From assembly GCA_028698975.1 (NCBI GenBank), contig JAQVVK010000020.1, positions 1-18,034 on the forward strand: a stretch of 18,034 nt of DNA, given 5' to 3'. The notes beneath the pieces are model-generated. The model had not been told where the DNA came from. It searched no databases and saw only the letters and a list, made by a program, of their open reading frames with translations. The DNA comes from Victivallaceae bacterium (lineage in GTDB: Bacteria > Verrucomicrobiota > Lentisphaeria > Victivallales > Victivallaceae). The position numbers were made by a program, and so were the translations under genes. Every line of letters starts with the position of its first letter. Positions within the stretch are counted from its first letter, which is position 1. Shown here in pieces: positions 1-6,537 of this stretch.

Positions 1-153
1 AATCACATCGTGAATATTCTGAAAAGATCGCCCGGTGAACCATTGGAAATAGGCCAGAACCCAGCCGCACCAATATTCCGGCGAACAGGCGTAATCAACC
101 TGAACCTTTGTGCTGTCGATAGAAACGTGAGCGACTGAAGAAAAGTTCCACTT
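1..153 (-). pseudogene. Fragment of a protein with an EYWCGWVLAYFQW motif, truncated at both ends
   Basis: Reading the minus strand from about 153 down to 1 gives an uninterrupted stretch of about 50 residues containing VDYACSPEYWCGWVLAYFQW followed by TGRSFQNIHDVI. The Trp/Tyr-rich amphipathic pattern looks like genuine protein rather than shadow translation. From memory it resembles the segment EYW-GW--AYYQWY found in Firmicutes-type proteins that sometimes carry an XRE helix-turn-helix and are annotated near toxin-antitoxin loci; this link is recalled, not searched. The reading frame has no ATG upstream before it runs into coding sequence of the opposite-strand oxidoreductase remnant, so the 5' end appears lost. 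The 3' end lies outside the window. The right boundary is approximate. Confidence 0.45.
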
Positions 154-191
154 CCGATTGGACGCACGAACGCGCGGTCTTTCAGAAGCGG

Positions 192-650
192 ATGAGTGAC
201 TGCGGGGCGTTTCTCCGCGAACTTTCCGCGCTGGATCAGGCCCTTTCCGATGCCGGGAGGCAATATGAAAAACTTGCCGCAGACGGGCTTTGCGGACTCT
301 CCCTGCAATCATGCGCTGAAACGCTTAGAAATCAGCAACTTCTTCTTGCCCAGATTGTTTACCTTGAAGCCATGAAACGGCAAATTGCCGATGGCGTCGG
401 TTCACGCGGCGGTGCGCTTGTCATTTCGGCGACGGCAGCGCAAAAAATCCACCCGTCACTGGGGGAAAGTTTTCGCGCCGTGCCGGAAAACACCGCGTTT
501 CGGCGGCAGACGCTTGAAACCACCCTCCTCCCCGGAAACACGGTCTGGCAGGAATGGGTCCCGGTACGGGTGCTGCCCGCGCCGGACGGATGGTTTGAGA
601 CCGTCTGGAAGAACTTCCGGGAGAAGAACATCTATGGAGACGGAAAATGA
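192..650 (+). CDS. C-terminal remnant of a FAD-dependent oxidoreductase-like protein
   Basis: The 152-residue product lacks any dinucleotide-binding N-terminus but resembles the C-terminal part of large FAD-dependent oxidoreductases (FAD_oxidored type). There is a helical stretch, then GVGSRGGALVIS (about residues 69-80), a segment with IHPSLGE and ENTAFRRQTLETT, and the closing W-P-R-LP--DGWFETVW-NFRE-NIY pattern. That ending is characteristic of the family as I remember it. Full-length members are several hundred residues, so this is a 5'-truncated remnant. The frame stays open upstream to a stop at 118-120, and DWTHERAVFQKRM before the ATG may also be original sequence, so the annotated start is only the first ATG with a weak ribosome site. 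The stop overlaps the next gene's start as ATGA, showing the ancestral gene was part of the downstream operon. It is probably non-functional as an enzyme. Confidence 0.6.
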   Translation: MSDCGAFLRELSALDQALSDAGRQYEKLAADGLCGLSLQSCAETLRNQQLLLAQIVYLEAMKRQIADGVGSRGGALVISATAAQKIHPSLGESFRAVPENTAFRRQTLETTLLPGNTVWQEWVPVRVLPAPDGWFETVWKNFREKNIYGDGK

Positions 651-1183
651 AAGAGGAAAGCAATATCTGTGATTTCGGAATCCTGCGCGATCTGCGCAAA
701 CGCGAAAAACTGAGCATACAGTCTTTGTCGGAAAAGAGCGGAGTCTCCGCCAGCGTGATTTCAAAGCTCGAACGCAACCGGACCGACGCCGAAATCGATA
801 CCCTCTATCGGATTGCGCGGGTTTTCGGCATGACGCTTACCGATTTGATTTCGCTTGCCGAGAACCGCACATCGCACATGTTGAAAGCCGAGGAATACCG
901 GTCGGGAGATTTTCGCTTTTCGAGGATTTCCTACGCAAACATGAGGTGTATGCACGCGTATGCGGAGGCGGGGTCAGAGCTTTCAAATCCGGAGGTGCAC
1001 CGCGACGATTATGAACTTTGCTGGGTGATCCGGGGGCATCTCAAATTCACACTGCAACGCGAAACCTACGATCTTCTCCCAGGGACGTCCATTCAGTTTG
1101 ACGCGCTTCTGCCGCACACCTACGAGGCACAGGAAGACAGCGAACTGTTTATTGTGCACCTGCGCAAAGATAAACGATTTTGA
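647..1183 (+). CDS. XRE-family transcriptional regulator with C-terminal cupin domain
   Basis: The protein has 178 residues. Residues about 11-70 form an XRE helix-turn-helix: ILRDLRKREKLSIQSLSEKSGVS carries the first helices and ASVISKLERNR the recognition helix region. Residues about 100-175 form a small cupin barrel with candidate ligands His118, Glu123 and His157 and the motif WVIRGHLKFTL followed by LLPGTSIQFDALLPHTYE. Regulators of this layout usually bind DNA as dimers and sense a small molecule or metal in the cupin pocket, often controlling the adjacent operon. Here the start codon overlaps the preceding stop (ATGA) and its own stop overlaps the next start (TGATG), so it is co-transcribed with the genes it probably controls. 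The ligand cannot be told from sequence. Confidence 0.9.
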   Translation: MKEESNICDFGILRDLRKREKLSIQSLSEKSGVSASVISKLERNRTDAEIDTLYRIARVFGMTLTDLISLAENRTSHMLKAEEYRSGDFRFSRISYANMRCMHAYAEAGSELSNPEVHRDDYELCWVIRGHLKFTLQRETYDLLPGTSIQFDALLPHTYEAQEDSELFIVHLRKDKRF

Positions 1184-2643
1184 TGAAAGAGCACCACCTC
1201 ATGAAACAAAAACACCGGAAAGTAACCGAGTTCAAAAGTGTTGAAGCGTTCGAGGAATATCTCAAGAGCGAACATTTCGAAATCGGTCTGGCAAACGAGA
1301 TCCCCCCGAACGGCCGCTCCGCGCTTGCCCAAACCGTGACGTGTTACAATAGAAAGCTCGGCAACCGCTGGGCGATTCTCCCGATGGAGGGGTGGGATTG
1401 TCTCGCGGATGGCAGTCCGAGTGAATTTACCCGTCGCCGCTGGCTTCAATTTGCTTCAAGCGGCGCAAAGCTTTTGTACGGCACCGAGGCGGCGGCGGTC
1501 ATGCACACCGGCAGAAGCAATCCGCGCCAGTTGATGATCTCCCATAAAACCGCCGGGGCGATCGAGGCGATCTTGAAAGAAATGCGCCGGACGCACCGGG
1601 AATGTTTTGGCACCGACGACGATCTTTGTATCGGCCTCCAGTTGACGCATTCGGGGCGTTTTTCACACCCCAATGAGTGGGACAAGCTTGAACCGCGCAC
1701 CGCATACGCGCATCAGCTTCTGGATAAAAAATTTCATTGCTCAGCGGCGGATGTCGTTTCCGACGAGGAAGTTTACGACATTATTGAAAAATTCGTTTCA
1801 GCGGCGAAACTCGCGCAGGAAATCGGGTTCGATTTCGTCGACGTCAAGCATGCGCACGGGTATCTCGGTCATGAATTTCTTTCGGCGGTGGACAGGCCGG
1901 GGCCGTTCGGCGGAACGTTTGAAAACCGCACCCGCTTTTTCCGCCTGATTGCGGAGGGTATCCAACGTTGTGCTCCGGGGCTTGGCATTTCTTCCCGCGT
2001 GAGTCTCTTTGACATTTTTCCGTATGAAAAAGGGCCGGATGGCGTCGGCGCGCCGATGGCGTGGCCGGAAAGAAAATTTTATCCCTATGCTTTCGGCGGA
2101 GACGGTACGGGTATGGGGGCGGATTTCGGCGAGACCGTGAAGTTCCTTAAACTTCTGAAATCCTTTGGTGGCGAACTGGTTTGCGCGACAATCGGCAGCC
2201 CGTACTACAACGTTCACATGCAGCGGCCGGCGTACTATCCGGTCTGTGACGGCTATGACATGCCGGAGCATCCGCTTTACAACGTTGCGCGTCATCTCCA
2301 CGCGGTGCGGACGGTCAAAAAGCTCTGCCCGGAGCTGAAATTTGTGGGTTCGGGTTATACCTGTCTTCAAGAGTATCTTCCCAACGCGGCGGAGTACGCG
2401 GTTGCACACATGGAAACGGATTTCGTCGGAATCGGCCGCATGGTGCTTTCTTATCCGCGGATGTGCGCGGATGTGCTGGAAGGAAAAAAACTTGATGTTC
2501 GGAGCATTTGCCGGACTTTCGGCGACTGTACAAACGCGCCGAGACACGGCATGATCTCCGGATGTTACCCGCTCAACTCATTCTATAAACTGCTCCCGGA
2601 GGCGTTGCGCGTCAAGGAGCTCAAAGGAATAAAAAAACCATGA
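1183..2643 (+). CDS. NADH:flavin oxidoreductase, Old Yellow Enzyme family
   Basis: The 486-residue product is an FMN-dependent (beta/alpha)8-barrel oxidoreductase of the OYE type. Visible marks are PMEG near residue 67, GLQLTHSGR (151-159), AQEIGFDFVDVKHAHGYLGH (211-230) followed by EFLS, and PFGGTFENRTRFF (241-253). OYE enzymes reduce activated C=C bonds or similar groups using NAD(P)H; the substrate here is unknown. A short-barrel enzyme has about 350-400 residues, and the extra length comes from an N-terminal tail of about 45 residues and insertions in the C-terminal half. I see no four-cysteine iron-sulfur cluster motif of the long dienoyl-CoA reductase type. The start is the ATG overlapping the regulator's stop (TGATG); an internal ATG at 1201, preceded by GAAAGAG, is an alternative. 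The stop overlaps the next start. Confidence 0.88.
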   Translation: MKEHHLMKQKHRKVTEFKSVEAFEEYLKSEHFEIGLANEIPPNGRSALAQTVTCYNRKLGNRWAILPMEGWDCLADGSPSEFTRRRWLQFASSGAKLLYGTEAAAVMHTGRSNPRQLMISHKTAGAIEAILKEMRRTHRECFGTDDDLCIGLQLTHSGRFSHPNEWDKLEPRTAYAHQLLDKKFHCSAADVVSDEEVYDIIEKFVSAAKLAQEIGFDFVDVKHAHGYLGHEFLSAVDRPGPFGGTFENRTRFFRLIAEGIQRCAPGLGISSRVSLFDIFPYEKGPDGVGAPMAWPERKFYPYAFGGDGTGMGADFGETVKFLKLLKSFGGELVCATIGSPYYNVHMQRPAYYPVCDGYDMPEHPLYNVARHLHAVRTVKKLCPELKFVGSGYTCLQEYLPNAAEYAVAHMETDFVGIGRMVLSYPRMCADVLEGKKLDVRSICRTFGDCTNAPRHGMISGCYPLNSFYKLLPEALRVKELKGIKKP

Positions 2644-3302
2644 TCTACTTCTTTGCAGATGAACACTATCAGATGTTCCCCGGCCGGACGATTTATGAGC
2701 ATCTCCCGGAAAATCTTCGCCGTAAAATAGCTTTTCACGAAAACGATTGGGATTTTCTCGAAAAAGGTTCATGGGAAAGCGACTGCGAGCTGCTGATCCT
2801 CCACATGATCGGCGGCACCTGCAATCAGCCGCTCCCCGGCGACGGCGCGGAGCGAGCGGTTCGGCGGTATTGCGAACGCGGCGGCAATATTCTGCTGCTG
2901 CACGGGTCGAGCGCGGCGTTTTGGCCATGGCGTTGGTGGCGCGAAATCGTCGGGTTCCGCTGGGTGCGGCCAAATGACCCCGACAATCCGCAATCCTCGA
3001 CGCACCCCCAGCATCCGTGCGAAGTGGTTGTGGCCAAAACCCGGCACCGGCTGGCGGCGAAACTTCAAAATTTCACTTTGCCGGAAGATGAGATCTATAT
3101 TCGGCTGGAGCAGACCGCTCCCGCGATGACCCTGATGGAAACCACCATTGCGGAGGGAACATTTCCCCAATGCGCCGAAGCGGTGAATATCTGGGGCGGC
3201 AAAATGTTCAGTTTCATTCCGGGACATAAACCGGTTGCTGCATCCAATGAAAAGCTGTTGAATAATATCCAGACGGCTATTGAATATCTTACAGAAGAAT
3301 AA
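2640..3302 (+). CDS. ThuA-like domain protein
   Basis: The 220-residue product is a cytoplasmic single-domain protein resembling the ThuA family, a class-I glutamine-amidotransferase-like fold named after trehalose utilisation and usually of unknown chemistry. Supporting pattern: a beta strand and loop LLILHMIGGT (51-60), the helix-strand AVRRYCERGGNILLLHGSS (73-91), the family's DE-Y signature as LPEDEIYIRL (147-156), and the near-terminal G-K-F---GH element as WGGKMFSFIPGH (185-196). No signal peptide is visible. The ATG overlaps the preceding stop by four bases (ATGA), indicating translational coupling with the flavin oxidoreductase. ThuA-like proteins commonly sit beside oxidoreductases in sugar-derivative catabolic clusters, which suits this context. 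Substrate and activity are not inferable. Confidence 0.75.
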   Translation: MIYFFADEHYQMFPGRTIYEHLPENLRRKIAFHENDWDFLEKGSWESDCELLILHMIGGTCNQPLPGDGAERAVRRYCERGGNILLLHGSSAAFWPWRWWREIVGFRWVRPNDPDNPQSSTHPQHPCEVVVAKTRHRLAAKLQNFTLPEDEIYIRLEQTAPAMTLMETTIAEGTFPQCAEAVNIWGGKMFSFIPGHKPVAASNEKLLNNIQTAIEYLTEE

Positions 3303-3311
3303 GGAGCCACC

Positions 3312-4277
3312 ATGACTTGCTATCGAAGCATTCTGCTTTGTGAAAACCAAGACAACCCTCATTACGTTTATAACGAAGCGCAGATGAGGGAGATCGAAAA
3401 CCTTGCAAATATGCGTCCTGAAATCGTCAGTGCCGGTAATTTGACGGAGGATGATTTCTCGAATGTTGAGATGGTTTTTTCCACATGGGGAATGCCTTGC
3501 CTGACGGAAGACCAGCTCGACGCGCTGCCGAATCTCAAGATCGTTTTTTACGCAGCCGGAGCAACCGACGCATTTGCCAAACCGCTGTTGAGACGCGGGA
3601 TCCGGCTCGTCAGCGCGTGGCGGGCAAACGCGATACCCGTCGCGGAGTTTTGTGTTTCCCAAATCATTCTTGCGCTGAAGGGGTACTTTGGCAACACACG
3701 AGAGTTGACTTCTCCGGCACACTGGAACCAGACGAACTGCGGACCGGGGGTTTACGGCGACACGGTCGCTTTGATCGGGGCGGGAGCCATCGCAACACTT
3801 ATTGCCGGGATGTTGGGAAGGCACAGAATAAATGTGATTACGGTGCCATCGCGTGCCGAGCGGCGCACGATCAGTTTGGAGGAGGCTTTCAGTAAGGCGT
3901 TTGTCATAAGCAACCACTTGCCGGATCGTGATGACAATGCGGGGGTGTTGAATGGCGCGCTTTTCCGCTCCATGCGTAAAAATGCGACATTCATCAATAC
4001 CGGTCGTGGCCGTCAGGTGAATGAAGCGGAGCTGATCAAGACGCTTGAGGATCGCCCGGATCTTACTGCGCTTTTGGATGTCACATATCCCGAACCTCCG
4101 GAAGCAGGTTCAAAACTTTATACATTGCCCAACGTGCATTTGAGTGCGCACATTGCCGGTTCTATGCACGACGAGGTTCACCGTATGGCGGACTATGTGA
4201 TCGCCGATCTAAAGCACTATCTTTCCGGCGAAAAACTGGATAACGAGATAACCGCCGAAATGCTTATGACGCATTAA
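3312..4277 (+). CDS. D-isomer-specific 2-hydroxyacid dehydrogenase family protein
   Basis: The 321-residue length is standard for the family. The NAD-binding domain contains VALIGAGAIATLIAGMLG (152-169), where the usual last glycine of GxGxxG is alanine (GAGAIA). The catalytic triad is recognisable: Arg232 in INTGRGRQVNE, Glu261 in LLDVTYPEPP and His280 in LSAHIAGS. Such enzymes interconvert 2-keto acids and D-2-hydroxyacids with NAD(P)H; phosphoglycerate dehydrogenase, glyoxylate reductase and many catabolic variants share this fold, and no ACT domain is present to indicate serine synthesis. AAGGAG at 3300-3305 sits six bases before the ATG and decides the start. It lies nine bases after the ThuA-like gene and ends the operon, so a role in the same catabolic pathway is likely but its substrate is unknown. 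Confidence 0.87.
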   Translation: MTCYRSILLCENQDNPHYVYNEAQMREIENLANMRPEIVSAGNLTEDDFSNVEMVFSTWGMPCLTEDQLDALPNLKIVFYAAGATDAFAKPLLRRGIRLVSAWRANAIPVAEFCVSQIILALKGYFGNTRELTSPAHWNQTNCGPGVYGDTVALIGAGAIATLIAGMLGRHRINVITVPSRAERRTISLEEAFSKAFVISNHLPDRDDNAGVLNGALFRSMRKNATFINTGRGRQVNEAELIKTLEDRPDLTALLDVTYPEPPEAGSKLYTLPNVHLSAHIAGSMHDEVHRMADYVIADLKHYLSGEKLDNEITAEMLMTH

Positions 4278-4305
4278 AAAAAGAAATCCAAGTGCTCCAC
4301 TTTGG
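4274..4305 (-). terminator. Intrinsic terminator of the minus-strand secretin/lipoprotein genes
   Basis: Read on the minus strand, CCAAAGTG-GAG-CACTTGG (4305 to 4288) forms a short stem with one bulged base, followed by ATTTCTTTTTTT. This sits directly after the lipoprotein stop, in the 29-base gap between convergent genes. On the plus strand the same stem is followed only by TTT, so the signal is mainly for minus-strand transcripts. Its T-tract overlaps the stop of the dehydrogenase gene. Confidence 0.6.
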
Positions 4306-4306
4306 T

Positions 4307-4786
4307 TTACATGAAATGGAAACTTAGCAATGACATTTTGCCTTCAAGTTCTCCGGAAACCGTGCGAAATACCGATTCCTGAAAAATCTGCCCATCCCCA
4401 GCCGCGCCGATTGGCCGCCGTTCAAACCGAACCGCGAAAATATCTATTTTCAGCAACGGATGCTCCAATGTACCCATATAACGAAACGATACCGGCTTCC
4501 CAAGTTCCTTTTCCATCGTCTTGCGATGCGCCGCAAAACTCTTGACGGTAAACTCCTTCTGCATCACCTCCGGCAGGAGCGCAACAAATGAGTTCGCGTC
4601 ATCATCCACAAACGCCGCCAAGAGCGCGTCGCCAAGCCGCACCCCGTTTTCACCACCCGGCTGCGCCTCGATCTCAGGCGCCCCCCTACCCTCCGAACTC
4701 AAACTGCGGCAGCCGCCTCCCGTGATGACAACCAATACCGACACCCCGATCAAAAACGAAAACAACCATCTTTTATTCATAATCAT
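4307..4786 (-). CDS. Small predicted lipoprotein of unknown function
   Basis: The 159-residue product begins MIMNKRWLFSFLIGVSVLVV and reaches a lipobox-like ITGGGC with Cys26 as the likely lipidation site, followed by a low-complexity linker. The mature part (about 45-159) has a predicted mixed helix/strand domain beginning LGDALLAAFVDDDANSFVALL and ending in a hydrophobic strand. This is reminiscent of small 'two-helix plus sheet' domains in which a peptide load is carried by a lipoprotein, but I cannot name a family. GAGG on the minus strand lies about nine bases before this ATG; an in-frame TTG two codons further upstream is less likely. It follows two secretin-like genes on the same strand, so a pilotin-like or accessory role for them is possible, but this is inference from position only. 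Confidence 0.72.
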   Translation of the reverse strand: MIMNKRWLFSFLIGVSVLVVITGGGCRSLSSEGRGAPEIEAQPGGENGVRLGDALLAAFVDDDANSFVALLPEVMQKEFTVKSFAAHRKTMEKELGKPVSFRYMGTLEHPLLKIDIFAVRFERRPIGAAGDGQIFQESVFRTVSGELEGKMSLLSFHFM

Positions 4787-4808
4787 TGTCAAAACCTCAC
4801 GCGGGTGA

Positions 4809-4839
4809 CCCGGTTCACCGCCACTGACGGCGAACCGGG
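4809..4839 (-). other. GC-rich hairpin between secretin-like gene 2 and the lipoprotein gene
   Basis: CCCGGTTC (4809-4816) and GAACCGGG (4832-4839) are perfect complements, and an inner GCC/GGC pair can extend the stem past a small bulge. No T-tract follows on the minus strand, so it is not a classical intrinsic terminator. It could stabilise the upstream mRNA 3' end or lower expression of the lipoprotein relative to the secretins. Confidence 0.5.
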
Positions 4840-4853
4840 ATGTTTCTTATTCT

Positions 4854-6518
4854 TTATTCTATGCGATTTGTGTCAATCAGCAACTGCTCAAAACCAAGCG
4901 CGGAAACCGGATTGGCTTCGGCCTTTTTAACCGCTTCGGTAAGTTTGCCGATGTCCGCCCGGTACGCCTCGCCGAGCTTGTCGGAGGGCGCACCCGCCTC
5001 CACGCTGGCAATCAAGACAAACTGCGACTTCTTGATCGATTCCGACTCGGTTGAAAACACCCACCCGAGAAACGGAATGTCTTTGAGAAACGGGATACCC
5101 GTTGTCCCGCGCACCAGCGAACTCTTGGTGACGCCGCCAATCACAAAGTCCTTCTTCTCAAACCCGACCTGCACCGCGGCCTCCACATGAGTGTTGCCCG
5201 TCCTGGCGTCCCCGGCCGCCGTCCAGCCGATGAGAGAACAGTTGTCGAGAGCAACGTTGAGTGTGGTCGCACTCCCCGTGACAACCGGCGAAAATGTTAT
5301 GTCAAGAAAGAAACTCGCATTTTCGACCGGATCGACCGATATTTTGTTGCCCTCCACGTTGTTCATCCCCAGCACCGATGCCGGAATGGTCGCCAAGAGA
5401 TCGGCATAGAATTTGCCCGCCGCGTCGGACGGCATCGATTCCCCCAGCGTCTTGGTGACCGCCTCCGGCACCACCGTGAAAAGCCCGGAACCCGTGCGAA
5501 GACGCGCCGTGTCGCCGTCCATCACCAGCACCGTGCCCGATGAAACCACCTTGGCTTTGCCGTTTACCGTCAGGAAATCCAGATATTTCGTATTCCACTT
5601 GGGATTGAAATTGAAGAATTCACGAAAGTTATATCCGTTGTTGGGCGTCAACTTGCCGCCGAAAGTGTTGGCCCAGTTACTCGCGTAACGGCCGCCGGTC
5701 GAGAAGAAATCCAGACCGTCATTGTTCTTCCAAGCCTGAAAGTCCACCCCCAACTTCTGATCGTTTTCGGCATAGACCTCTAGCAGCTTGTAGGTGATCC
5801 GGGCCTGACAGGCCGGCGCGTCGATCTCCTTGAGCACACTTTTGGCCGTGGCAATATCCCACTCGGTGGCGTTAAGCACAATGGCGTTAAGCCCGGTGTC
5901 GACCGTGTACGAAAAGGTGTTGCGCATGTTCAGCCCGTTGACCGGGTCGCGAGTGAATTCAACTCCGTCCGCATACGCCATGCCAAGTCCGCTCTTGCGC
6001 AGCATCGAAGCCATCACCGAAGCATAATTCGCCTTGGGGTAATAGATAAACGGAGTGCGGCTCGGTGAATAGGGCAGAGCCTGACTGTCGAGCCGGCCGA
6101 CAATCGCATCGATACTCATGCCGTTGCCCGCGTCGGAGAAGCGGTAATCCTCCGCCGACACGATCAATATTCCGGTGCCGTCGTTATACTTCAAGGCGTC
6201 CACGGAAACCGGGTTGTCCTTGATCGTCCCCCGGACTATCCCCAGCAGCGCACCGCGCAACGCATAGGGATCGGCGTGTTTAAGCAAATACGCCTTGGTT
6301 ATGACATACGGATCGGTATTGTCGCGGATGAAACGCACATTCTTTACGCCATCCTTGATATCGACGTTGAGCCAGGTCGTGACCGATGAGTTGCCGTAAG
6401 CCGCCGTCGGCGCATTGTTTACCGCCGGAACCGCGCCCGGATTGGGGGAGTCGGCCCGCAGCATACCAGTACAAACAGCAAGCGCAAGACCGGTGGTTAA
6501 TGCAATATTGTTCTTCAT
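4854..6518 (-). CDS. Secretin-like exported protein (type II/III secretion system protein family), paralogue 2
   Basis: The 554-residue product starts with a Sec-type signal (MKNNIALTTGLALAVCTGML, probable cleavage near RADS). The C-terminal half resembles the secretin barrel domain: ARITYKLLEVYAENDQKLGVDF (239-260) matches the 'E---------LG-D' start of the domain, KAKVVSSGTVLVMDGDTARL (321-340) matches the segment where secretins carry 'P-----N---A', and TGIPFLKDIPFLGWVFSTE (473-491) is the hallmark VPLLGDIPLLG-LF end. The N-terminal half may hold one or two small ring-forming domains (about 70-235). Canonical GspD/PilQ are usually longer. AGGAG on the minus strand precedes the ATG by about six bases. 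It lies 19 bases downstream of a paralogue. The residues after the barrel motif (about 515-554) are helical. What it exports or anchors is unknown, because no ATPase, platform or pseudopilin gene is present here. Confidence 0.8.
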   Translation of the reverse strand: MKNNIALTTGLALAVCTGMLRADSPNPGAVPAVNNAPTAAYGNSSVTTWLNVDIKDGVKNVRFIRDNTDPYVITKAYLLKHADPYALRGALLGIVRGTIKDNPVSVDALKYNDGTGILIVSAEDYRFSDAGNGMSIDAIVGRLDSQALPYSPSRTPFIYYPKANYASVMASMLRKSGLGMAYADGVEFTRDPVNGLNMRNTFSYTVDTGLNAIVLNATEWDIATAKSVLKEIDAPACQARITYKLLEVYAENDQKLGVDFQAWKNNDGLDFFSTGGRYASNWANTFGGKLTPNNGYNFREFFNFNPKWNTKYLDFLTVNGKAKVVSSGTVLVMDGDTARLRTGSGLFTVVPEAVTKTLGESMPSDAAGKFYADLLATIPASVLGMNNVEGNKISVDPVENASFFLDITFSPVVTGSATTLNVALDNCSLIGWTAAGDARTGNTHVEAAVQVGFEKKDFVIGGVTKSSLVRGTTGIPFLKDIPFLGWVFSTESESIKKSQFVLIASVEAGAPSDKLGEAYRADIGKLTEAVKKAEANPVSALGFEQLLIDTNRIE

Positions 6519-6537
6519 TTTTTACTCCTGCTTTCCG

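Noticed and set aside
1798..2547. 249-residue minus-strand frame inside the OYE-family gene
   Set aside because: It is fully antisense to conserved OYE motifs and rich in Arg/His as expected of a shadow frame.
2769..3917. 382-residue open frame on the minus strand across the ThuA-like and dehydrogenase genes
   Set aside because: It is antisense to two well-supported genes; its translation has no recognisable domains, and it lacks a ribosome site.
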